A DNA stretch of 64,000 nt, taken from assembly GCA_947502635.1 (NCBI GenBank), contig CANNAN010000004.1:124001-188000 (forward strand), in the 5' to 3' direction. Below the pieces are notes generated by a model that searched no databases, had not been told where the DNA came from, and saw only the letters and a list, made by a program, of their open reading frames with translations. Numbering within the stretch: the stretch's first letter is position 1; every line of letters starts with the position of its first letter. This stretch comes from an uncultured Flavobacteriaceae bacterium (lineage in GTDB: Bacteria; Bacteroidota; Bacteroidia; Flavobacteriales; Flavobacteriaceae). The translations under genes and the position numbers were made by a program. Below, piece after piece: positions 53,610 to 61,191 of the stretch.

Positions 53610-53651
53610 TGTTTACATTTGTAAAATTGTAAATGTTTACATTTGTCACAT
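53610..53651 (+). promoter_or_regulatory. Two tandem operator-like promoter cores before the M14 gene
   Basis: TGTTTACATTTG occurs at 53610 and again 24 bases later at 53634. Each contains TACATTTG, a TAnnTTTG core (53614-53621 and 53638-53645). Both half-match the palindrome at the XRE start (TGTTTAC-ATTT-GTAAAA or GTCACA). A further TGTAAACA lies at 53586. Confidence 0.55.
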
Positions 53652-53662
53652 AAAAAAACAAT

Positions 53663-54802
53663 ATGCAAGTAGAAGAAATAAAACCATTGTTTTTAAAATA
53701 TAAAGAAGCTAACTTACTTCATCGTTATATTACAAATAAACATATTGAGCCTCTTTTAAATAGTTTAGGTGATCATGCTATAGTAGAAATAATTGGAAAA
53801 TCTGTTTTAGACAACCCTATTTATGGATTAAAAATTGGTGAAGGCAATAAACGCATTTTAATGTGGTCACAAATGCATGGCAATGAATCAACGACTACTA
53901 AAGCATTATTTGACTTATTAAACACCCTTTTAGATACACGTACAAGTCTCAAAAATATTTTAGAAACCTGTACCTTATATATTATACCTATTTTAAATCC
54001 AGATGGCGCAGAAGCATATACACGTGTAAATGCTAATAAAGTTGATTTAAATAGAGATGCTCAAAATTTATCGCAACCAGAAAGTCAGGTTTTGAGACGA
54101 ATTTTTGAATCATTTAAGCCTCATTTTTGTTTTAATCTACATGGTCAACGGACTATTTTTAGCGCAGGAAACACTAATAAATCTGCAACTTTATCATTTT
54201 TGGCACCTGCACAAGACAATGCTTGTACTATAACACCTAACAGGAAGGTTGCTATGGAAGTTATAGGGGTTATGAATGACACTTTGCAAAAGATAATTCC
54301 TAACCAAGTAGGGGTGTATGACGATGCTTTTAACTTAAACTGCGTTGGAGATACATTTCAAAATGAAAATATTCCTACTATTTTATTTGAAGCTGGTCAT
54401 TATAAGGATGATTATGGACGTGAAATGACTCGAGAACTCATTTATATATCTTACATCTCATCATTGATCTATATTGCTAATAATACTATAACAGGTAGTC
54501 ATTATGAAGTTTATTTAAAAATTCCGGAGAATGAAAAGTACTTCTATGATGTTATTATAAGAAATGCCAAAGTAGGGAATCATAAAATTAATGATATAGC
54601 TATTCAATATCAAGAAAAGCTAATTAATAATAAAATTGAATTTATTCCAAAAATTGAAAAAATTGAAAATTTAGATGCTTTTTTTGGACATAAAGAAATA
54701 GATGCCAATGGTTTCGAGGTATTTGGTATTAACAATCAATTAGTGAAAATTAATTACGAAAACGTTTTCGTAATAATAAATAATGATAAAATCGCATTAT
54801 AA
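53663..54802 (+). CDS. M14-family zinc carboxypeptidase
   Basis: 379 residues. Zinc ligands His72 and Glu75 in SQMHGNEST, His160 in FNLHGQRT; catalytic Glu243 in ILFEAGHY. NPDGAEAYTRVN and VDLNRDAQN are typical. No signal peptide is seen, so it is probably cytosolic, cleaving a peptide or amide. The C-terminal 90 residues form an extra domain. Confidence 0.9.
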   Translation: MQVEEIKPLFLKYKEANLLHRYITNKHIEPLLNSLGDHAIVEIIGKSVLDNPIYGLKIGEGNKRILMWSQMHGNESTTTKALFDLLNTLLDTRTSLKNILETCTLYIIPILNPDGAEAYTRVNANKVDLNRDAQNLSQPESQVLRRIFESFKPHFCFNLHGQRTIFSAGNTNKSATLSFLAPAQDNACTITPNRKVAMEVIGVMNDTLQKIIPNQVGVYDDAFNLNCVGDTFQNENIPTILFEAGHYKDDYGREMTRELIYISYISSLIYIANNTITGSHYEVYLKIPENEKYFYDVIIRNAKVGNHKINDIAIQYQEKLINNKIEFIPKIEKIENLDAFFGHKEIDANGFEVFGINNQLVKINYENVFVIINNDKIAL

Positions 54803-54849
54803 TCGAAATAAAACATATCTATTATGCATAATTATTAGTGAAAATGTAT

Positions 54850-54857
54850 TAATTTTG
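54850..54857 (+). promoter_or_regulatory. Candidate -7 box of the Lrp/AsnC gene
   Basis: TAATTTTG, matching TAnnTTTG, 24 bases before the ATG. No strong -33 element. Confidence 0.45.
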
Positions 54858-54881
54858 GTTTTTATTTAAGAATAATTAATT

Positions 54882-55361
54882 ATGGGGAAAATTAAATTAG
54901 ACGAAATCGACCACCAAATTCTTGATATGTTAATTGATAACACAAGAATACCGTTTACAGACATTGCAAAGAAATTATTAATTTCTGCAGGTACAGTGCA
55001 TGTTCGTGTTAAAAAAATGGAAGAATCTGGAATTATAAAAGGCTCTTCATTAATGTTAGACTATAAAAAACTTGGTTATTCATTTATAGCATACGTAGGT
55101 GTGTATTTAAATAATACTTCTCAGACTAAGTTTGTTTTAGAGCGCATCAATGAAATAGCATATGTTACTGTGGCACATATTACTACCGGAAAATTTAATA
55201 TTTTCTGTAAAATTAGAGCTAAAAGCACAGAACATGCTAAAGAAGTCATTTTTCTATTAGATGATATAGAGGGGGTTTACAGAACAGAAACCATGATATC
55301 TTTAGAAGAGAGCATTAATGATAAAAAACGTTTGATGCATTCTATATTTAAAAATATGTAA
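54882..55361 (+). CDS. Lrp/AsnC-family regulator
   Basis: 159 residues. DNA-binding HTH (DEIDHQILDMLIDNTRIPFTDIAKKLLISAGTVHVRVKKMEESGII) and RAM ligand domain (GYSFIAYVGVYLNN, then VTVAHITTGKFNIFCKIRA). A global or amino-acid-responsive regulator; ligand unknown. Terminator follows. Confidence 0.93.
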   Translation: MGKIKLDEIDHQILDMLIDNTRIPFTDIAKKLLISAGTVHVRVKKMEESGIIKGSSLMLDYKKLGYSFIAYVGVYLNNTSQTKFVLERINEIAYVTVAHITTGKFNIFCKIRAKSTEHAKEVIFLLDDIEGVYRTETMISLEESINDKKRLMHSIFKNM

Positions 55362-55384
55362 ATCGTATTTTCTGACACATAAAA

Positions 55385-55413
55385 TAAAAAAGCCCTTTTA
55401 AAGGGCTTTTTTA
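55385..55413. terminator. Bidirectional intrinsic terminator
   Basis: AAAAAAGCCCTTT pairs with AAAGGGCTTTTTT. It serves the Lrp gene and the convergent JmjC-like gene. Confidence 0.9.
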
Positions 55414-55415
55414 TT

Positions 55416-56258
55416 TTAACTTTTTTCACAACAGAAACAGTTATTAGCTTTGTAATAACCTCTTTTATGCAAAGATTGTATAATTCTTTCTTTAAACTTC
55501 AAGCTATAAACTTCAAACTTCGTGTAACCAAAATTACTAATGCTAATAGAGGGATCTATAGCTTGTACATAATGCCACCAATTTTGCGGAACAAACAATA
55601 TATCCCCTGGTTCTAAAATGACACTTTTAAAGTCATTATCCATAAACTTCGGAAAACGATCTTTATCAAAATTATTAATATCTACATCACTTGCTACAGC
55701 TCCATAAATATGTTTACTACTGGGGTACATCGTTTTATTAAACTTTGGAGAACAAATTATAAACATTTTTTTTCCTCTTATTTGGGCATATACATTGTTA
55801 GCTGTATCTGCATGAAAACCAGATATAGTCCCAGCTGGTCCAATCCAAGCTGTTATATCATTTACTTTTGTATGTTTCTCAAAAAAAGAAAAATCAATAT
55901 GATCTTTTAGTTCTGGATAGTATTCGAAAATATCTAATGTCGTTAAATAGTCTTTAAAGTTTTTATTGTTAGTTTCTGCATCTTTTAATTGCTTTATGTA
56001 ATCTTTAAATGAGGCCTTTCTATATCTATTATCTTCCTGAATAAAATTATCTGATAATAAGTATACATCCTTGTCGTCTTTAAGGCTTAGAAAGAAATCT
56101 AAGTTCCATTCTTGTGTAGATTTCCATTCTTTAGCCAGCCCTTTAATAATAACAGGCTTTTTTTTATTAAAATAAGCTTTTTTAAAAGAAGCTGCGTCTA
56201 TGGATAATATTTCTTCAATCGGCTGACTTTTATTCAAGACCTCAGATACTATATTCAT
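55416..56258 (-). CDS. JmjC-like cupin (Fe/2-oxoglutarate oxygenase type)
   Basis: 280 residues, Cupin_8/JmjC-like. The metal triad is present: His149 and Asp151 in GFHADTANN, His229 in NWWHYVQ. KPVIIKG and EPGDILFVPQNWWH are family marks. Members hydroxylate proteins or small molecules. The C-terminus ends in NNCFCCEKS, a Cys cluster that could bind a metal or be redox-active. The leader AAACTGTATACA-ATG closely matches the XRE leader. Confidence 0.88.
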   Translation of the reverse strand: MNIVSEVLNKSQPIEEILSIDAASFKKAYFNKKKPVIIKGLAKEWKSTQEWNLDFFLSLKDDKDVYLLSDNFIQEDNRYRKASFKDYIKQLKDAETNNKNFKDYLTTLDIFEYYPELKDHIDFSFFEKHTKVNDITAWIGPAGTISGFHADTANNVYAQIRGKKMFIICSPKFNKTMYPSSKHIYGAVASDVDINNFDKDRFPKFMDNDFKSVILEPGDILFVPQNWWHYVQAIDPSISISNFGYTKFEVYSLKFKERIIQSLHKRGYYKANNCFCCEKS

Positions 56259-56523
56259 TGTATACAGTTTTATGGTTTATAAAATACCGTAAAATTATTT
56301 TGTTGGATAAAAGTATCAAAATAAATAATGTTTTACTCCTTTAGTTATATTATTAGATTAATTGATCAATTATTTCGATATACCAACTTCATTATATTAT
56401 TTATATCGATGAAGTGTAAAGTCTATTTTGTGTTGTTGACATAGTAATCATGTAATTCAAAGAATAATTTTGATATTCCAAGTGGGTTGTAAGACATTTA
56501 TCAATATTTCAACTGTTTAATGC

Positions 56524-57975
56524 ATGGTATTTAATTCGTTAGATTTTTTTATTTTTCTTTTCATAGTTTTTATACTCTATTGGCTTCTTTTTAAAAAAAG
56601 TGTCAAAATTCAAAATATTCTTTTACTTGTAGCTAGTTACGTTTTTTATGGTTGGTGGGACTGGAGGTTTCTTTCGTTAATATTATTAAGTACGACTGTC
56701 GATTATTTTGTTGGAATTATGATAGATTCCAATGTTAAACAATCCAAAAGAAAACAATGGCTTTGGATTAGTGTTTTGTTTAATGTTGGTCTTTTAGGTT
56801 TTTTTAAATATTACAACTTTTTTGTTGACTCATGGATAGATATGTTTTCTATGTTTGGGTACCAGATAAAAAGTACATGGACATTAAAAGTCATTCTTCC
56901 GGTTGGTATTTCTTTTTATACGTTTCAAACAATGTCCTATTCTTTTGATATTTATTACAAAAAACTAAAACCCACAAAAGACTTCTTGTCTTTTGCAGCC
57001 TTTGTAAGTTTCTTTCCCCAGCTAGTAGCTGGGCCCATAGAACGCGCATCAAATTTGCTAACTCAAATAACTAATAAAAGGTTTTTTAGTTATGAACAGT
57101 CGGTAAGTGGTTTAAAATTAATACTATGGGGATTATTTAAAAAAGTTGTTATTGCAGATTCATTAGCACCTATTGTTGACGATATTTTTGCTAATTATAC
57201 TAATTATCCAGCTTCGACGCTTATTCTAGGAGTTACTTTATTTAGTTTTCAAGTATATGGAGATTTCAGTGGATATTCTGATATAGCTATTGGTACAGCC
57301 AAGTTATTTGGTATTGAATTAAAATCTAATTTTAAATTTCCAAATTTCTCCAGAAATGTTGCTGAATATTGGCAACGCTGGCATGTCTCGCTCTCTACTT
57401 GGTTTAGACATTATGTTTACATTCCACTTGGTGGTTCTAGAGTAAGTAAATTGAAATCTGTTAGAAATATTATTATTATTTTCTTAGTTAGTGGTTTTTG
57501 GCATGGTGCTAATTGGACCTTCATTTTCTGGGGTGCATTTCACGCTTTAGCATTTATTCCAGTTTTTCTAATGGGGAGAAATACTATATATAAAAACAGT
57601 GTCGTGGGAGAGAACTCTTTTTTCCCTTCTTTAATTGAAATAGGGCAGGTGCTACTTACATTTTCTATAGTTACTTTTTCTAGAATATTTTTTAGGTCGG
57701 AATCAATTACAGATGCTTTTGCATTTATAAAAAGAATACTATCTAATTTTACGTATGAAGTATATATTCATCCTATGGGTTATAGAATGATTGACTATTA
57801 CATACTTATAGTTTTATTTATTTTATACGAGTACCGCATAAGAAAAGATGAACGTTCTCCTTTTAAGTTCAAATCTAAAATAGTTAGGTTTATAGTATAT
57901 ACTATAGTCATTTTAGGTATGCTTTTATTTTATGATAGCAATATTGACAGATCATTTATTTACTTTCAATTTTAA
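56524..57975 (+). CDS. MBOAT-family O-acyltransferase (AlgI-like)
   Basis: 483 residues, multi-span. VFNSLDFFIFLFIVFILYWLLF is the AlgI-type opening; WQRWHVSLSTWFRHYVYIPLGGSR (His287) and SGFWHGANWTF (catalytic His327) are diagnostic. Transfers acyl groups, usually acetyl, across the membrane for glycan O-acetylation together with an SGNH partner, here the next gene 5 bases away. Confidence 0.94.
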   Translation: MVFNSLDFFIFLFIVFILYWLLFKKSVKIQNILLLVASYVFYGWWDWRFLSLILLSTTVDYFVGIMIDSNVKQSKRKQWLWISVLFNVGLLGFFKYYNFFVDSWIDMFSMFGYQIKSTWTLKVILPVGISFYTFQTMSYSFDIYYKKLKPTKDFLSFAAFVSFFPQLVAGPIERASNLLTQITNKRFFSYEQSVSGLKLILWGLFKKVVIADSLAPIVDDIFANYTNYPASTLILGVTLFSFQVYGDFSGYSDIAIGTAKLFGIELKSNFKFPNFSRNVAEYWQRWHVSLSTWFRHYVYIPLGGSRVSKLKSVRNIIIIFLVSGFWHGANWTFIFWGAFHALAFIPVFLMGRNTIYKNSVVGENSFFPSLIEIGQVLLTFSIVTFSRIFFRSESITDAFAFIKRILSNFTYEVYIHPMGYRMIDYYILIVLFILYEYRIRKDERSPFKFKSKIVRFIVYTIVILGMLLFYDSNIDRSFIYFQF

Positions 57976-57980
57976 CTAAG

Positions 57981-58928
57981 ATGAAAAAATTACTTTTAAA
58001 AACTGTTTTGTACATTATTTTGATTTTGATATCATTAGAAGTTATTGTTCGTGTTTTTCATTTAGCAAAAGATAACCCTTCCCGATTTGTTGATAAGCAT
58101 AAAGTTGAAAAATGGGTGCCTAATCAAGAAGGATATTCTGTAACAGGGAACCGCCGGCAAAATTTTTCTAAATTCTATATAAACCAGTCTGGATATAACT
58201 CATATAGAGAATTTACACCTTCCGAAGAGAAAATAGAAGTAGCACTTGTTGGTGATTCTTTTATTGAAGGATTTCATCAAAATTATTATAATTCTATAGG
58301 GAAAAAGATTGAAAATAGAGTAGCAGGTATTGAAGTTTATGAATATGGGTATGCTGGTTATGATTTAGCAGATCAATTACATTTAATTAGTGCTTATAAA
58401 GATACTTTTGATAAAATAGATCATGTCGTTTTGGGCTTAAAATTTGAAAATGATTTACTTAGAAGTGAATATCAGGTTGTACAAGACAGAATGCATTTAG
58501 AGTCTTCTTTATACAGAAAGGCACGTGAAATAAAATTACTAGTTTATACACAAAATATAGGCATACTGGAACCTTTATGGAAACTGGCTGGGAAATTAGC
58601 GTCTATAGGAAAAAAGCGAAAAAATATACCTGTCAAAGTTATAGCAAAAGAGGAAGTTGAAACAAAACATTTTACCTATATAAAAAACTTTAAAAGCTTA
58701 ATAGATAAATATGGTTTTGATAAAGAACGATTTGTATTTCTTTTGGATACAGAAATAACACCTAAATTATTTTTAGATTACTTAAGTGATAACAATTTTA
58801 AATATGTAGACATGTATAAAGCATTGAGTGTATCTAAGTCACCAACAACGCTAATATATGACAGGCATTGGAATAACCACGGTAGGGAGTTAATTGCAGA
58901 ATTGATTGCTAATTATATAAAACAATAA
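57981..58928 (+). CDS. SGNH-fold membrane-anchored acyltransferase/esterase
   Basis: 315 residues. N-terminal anchor LLLKTVLYIILILISLEVIV, then a periplasmic SGNH domain with the Ser block VALVGDSFIEG (Ser93) and a C-terminal DRHWNNHG (Asp294, His296). The pairing with MBOAT is like AlgJ/AlgX with AlgI: the MBOAT brings acetyl across and this protein puts it on the glycan. The glycan is not identified. Confidence 0.88.
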   Translation: MKKLLLKTVLYIILILISLEVIVRVFHLAKDNPSRFVDKHKVEKWVPNQEGYSVTGNRRQNFSKFYINQSGYNSYREFTPSEEKIEVALVGDSFIEGFHQNYYNSIGKKIENRVAGIEVYEYGYAGYDLADQLHLISAYKDTFDKIDHVVLGLKFENDLLRSEYQVVQDRMHLESSLYRKAREIKLLVYTQNIGILEPLWKLAGKLASIGKKRKNIPVKVIAKEEVETKHFTYIKNFKSLIDKYGFDKERFVFLLDTEITPKLFLDYLSDNNFKYVDMYKALSVSKSPTTLIYDRHWNNHGRELIAELIANYIKQ

Positions 58929-58936
58929 TTGATGTT

Positions 58937-59983
58937 CTATAATCCATTACATCTGTATAATGGGAAAAAATCGAGATTGCAATCTGGAGTTACATGCTGT
59001 TCTACCAAACTATTATAAGCCTTTTTATTTATTATATGTTTCCATATTATAAAAGGTTTGAGATTTTTGGAAAAAGAAGATTTAAATCTAAATAGACCAT
59101 CGTCAGAATTCCCTAAACCGCCTCCAAGATTAAAAAAGGTTTTATTTTCGTTTTTTGCAATAATTCTCATTTCATCAATGAGTAAACGAATAGGAGAAAG
59201 CTCTAAGAATTCAGCTTTGGTTCCTGAAAGATGATATTGTACAACATCATTTGTTTTTACCATTAATGCTCCTGAAATTATTTCACCTGTATCTTTTAGA
59301 GCAGCTAATAATATATCGGTTTCATAATCATTACTATTTACAAATTTTAAAAAATAATCTTTTGAAAAATAATAATGCTCTTTTGCGTTAACACGATCCA
59401 TGTTTTCATAATATAGTTTTATAAAGCTATCTATATCTGATGAATGATTACTTCTTACTACATTACATTGTTTTCTACATTTATTTATATAGCGTTTTGT
59501 AGTTTTAGAATAAGTCTCTATCTGTTTATTTAGGCTTTGTGTTAAATCAATATTAACGATTTGCCCTAATTGTTTTGTTTCCCCTATACCTTTCAATACC
59601 TGCTCTTGATTAAGAATAAAAGGGTTTAATCTAGAAAAAACTGAAATAATCTTTTCTTGAATAAAATAATCATTCAAGGCTTTTGAAAAGAGGCTATTAT
59701 CGAAATCTTCATCAACATTTTTTTGTAAAGGACCTGCATAGCCATAAACAGATGTCGCATCAAAATACTCTGTATCGTTAATTTTTCTTATTAAAAAAGG
59801 AAAGCAGATAACTTTATTTCCTTCAGTATATTTAAGCAAAATAGCTTTTTCATCATCTAATTTAGATAAATAATGATAATCGTAAGTATGATAAAAATCA
59901 TAATAGCCAATAGCGTCTAAAGTATTATGCCATTCATCTTTTTTATCGAGAACTTTTAAATTTGCTATTAATTTACTTCTCAT
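58937..59983 (-). CDS. FemAB/GNAT-like aminoacyl- or acyltransferase
   Basis: 348 residues with the pattern of FemAB-related GNAT-fold transferases: FLIRKINDTEYFDATSVYGYAGPL, TTKRYINKCRKQC, YYENMDRVNAKEHYYFSKDYF, then FFNLGGGLGNSDDGLFRFKSSFSK and the ending DFFPLYRCNGL. The same pattern is in the C-terminal half of the fusion at 61192. It may add an amino acid or acyl group to a glycan or lipid carrier. Last gene of a four-gene minus-strand unit. Confidence 0.82.
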   Translation of the reverse strand: MRSKLIANLKVLDKKDEWHNTLDAIGYYDFYHTYDYHYLSKLDDEKAILLKYTEGNKVICFPFLIRKINDTEYFDATSVYGYAGPLQKNVDEDFDNSLFSKALNDYFIQEKIISVFSRLNPFILNQEQVLKGIGETKQLGQIVNIDLTQSLNKQIETYSKTTKRYINKCRKQCNVVRSNHSSDIDSFIKLYYENMDRVNAKEHYYFSKDYFLKFVNSNDYETDILLAALKDTGEIISGALMVKTNDVVQYHLSGTKAEFLELSPIRLLIDEMRIIAKNENKTFFNLGGGLGNSDDGLFRFKSSFSKNLKPFIIWKHIINKKAYNSLVEQHVTPDCNLDFFPLYRCNGL

Positions 59984-60022
59984 ATTTTTAATTGAACTTC
60001 TATAAGATCATTTATAACTAAA

Positions 60023-61168
60023 TTATGTAAAAACAACCTGTTGTCTTTTTGTTTTACCAACAATTAAATATATTTTTTCTGGTTTTGATACCTCATATAT
60101 AACCACAGTACTAATATTTTCTATACTTAAATATAAAAAATCAAAAAGGGGTTTTCTTAAAAAATGATAATTTTCTATATTAAAATCTACTATTGAAAAA
60201 TTTTCAAGAGTTAATTCATTATCAAGTTTTGCTATACTATATTTTGCTAAAAAAGGCGTTGTTTTTTTACGCTTTGCTTTCCAAGCTTTATATTTGACAT
60301 ATGCAATCTTGTAAAGTCCTTCTTTCATTTGAACTTTAGCATATTCTATGTTTGCCCGTACAATTCCTAAAATTGATTTTTTTGGATATATAATTTGATA
60401 TTCAAAATTATATATATTATTAGACCATTCTCGTTTATAGCTTAAATCCCCCATGCCCATTTCATAAGCATTATGCCCATTTTTAAGACACCATTCCAAT
60501 TTCTTATAGATTTCAATATTGCCCAAACTAAATTTACCATAATCGATATTATATGAAGATACAGAGCTAAATAGTTTTCCATTAAAATGATTACTTATGG
60601 ATATACATATAGGCTCATCATCATTTTTAATCACAAAAAGAGATGCTTTTTTTTCATTAATTAAACTAAAAAATATTTTTTGGTAATGATCCCAGTTAAG
60701 CAGGTTTTGGCTTATGTCGTCTCTTTGTTTAAATCTATTTATTATCATCTCTTTAAGACTATTCATGAAAAAGTCATAGTCAACCTGAGAAATACTTCCA
60801 TAGAAAAAATGATAACTTATAGGGAAACATAGTTCTAATCTTTTAACTCTTTTAAGAATAGATTTAGCATTCTTTTTAAAACGAAATTTTAAATAGTCAT
60901 CTACGGTAGTAAACTCATCCAGTAAAACCGTGTACCCTTTGAAGAATTGAGTCACCTTTTTAACCTTAAAAAGATTGCTATCAATTTTTGGAATAATATA
61001 ATTTGGAATGAAAAATATAGAATTAATATTTTCTAAATTTTTACTAGCATTATAATTAGAATTCGCAATTTTTTTTTGCTCTTGTATATATAAAACCTCC
61101 GAAAAAGTATCTGGAATGTTACTTTTTTCATAATATTCAAAAAAGAAATCGATATTTTTTTTATTCAT
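60023..61168 (-). CDS. GNAT/FemAB-superfamily transferase (second type)
   Basis: 381 residues. FRFKKNAKSILKRVKRLE, SISNHFNGKLFSSVSSYNIDYGKFSLGNIEIYKKL and MGMGDLSYKREWSN match the BioF2-like acetyltransferase group of the FemAB superfamily. It is less like the other two FemAB genes and probably uses a different substrate. It lies 39 bases before 58937 and 23 bases after the fusion gene. Confidence 0.78.
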   Translation of the reverse strand: MNKKNIDFFFEYYEKSNIPDTFSEVLYIQEQKKIANSNYNASKNLENINSIFFIPNYIIPKIDSNLFKVKKVTQFFKGYTVLLDEFTTVDDYLKFRFKKNAKSILKRVKRLELCFPISYHFFYGSISQVDYDFFMNSLKEMIINRFKQRDDISQNLLNWDHYQKIFFSLINEKKASLFVIKNDDEPICISISNHFNGKLFSSVSSYNIDYGKFSLGNIEIYKKLEWCLKNGHNAYEMGMGDLSYKREWSNNIYNFEYQIIYPKKSILGIVRANIEYAKVQMKEGLYKIAYVKYKAWKAKRKKTTPFLAKYSIAKLDNELTLENFSIVDFNIENYHFLRKPLFDFLYLSIENISTVVIYEVSKPEKIYLIVGKTKRQQVVFT

Positions 61169-61191
61169 TAGAAAGAGGCTAGGGCTTATTT

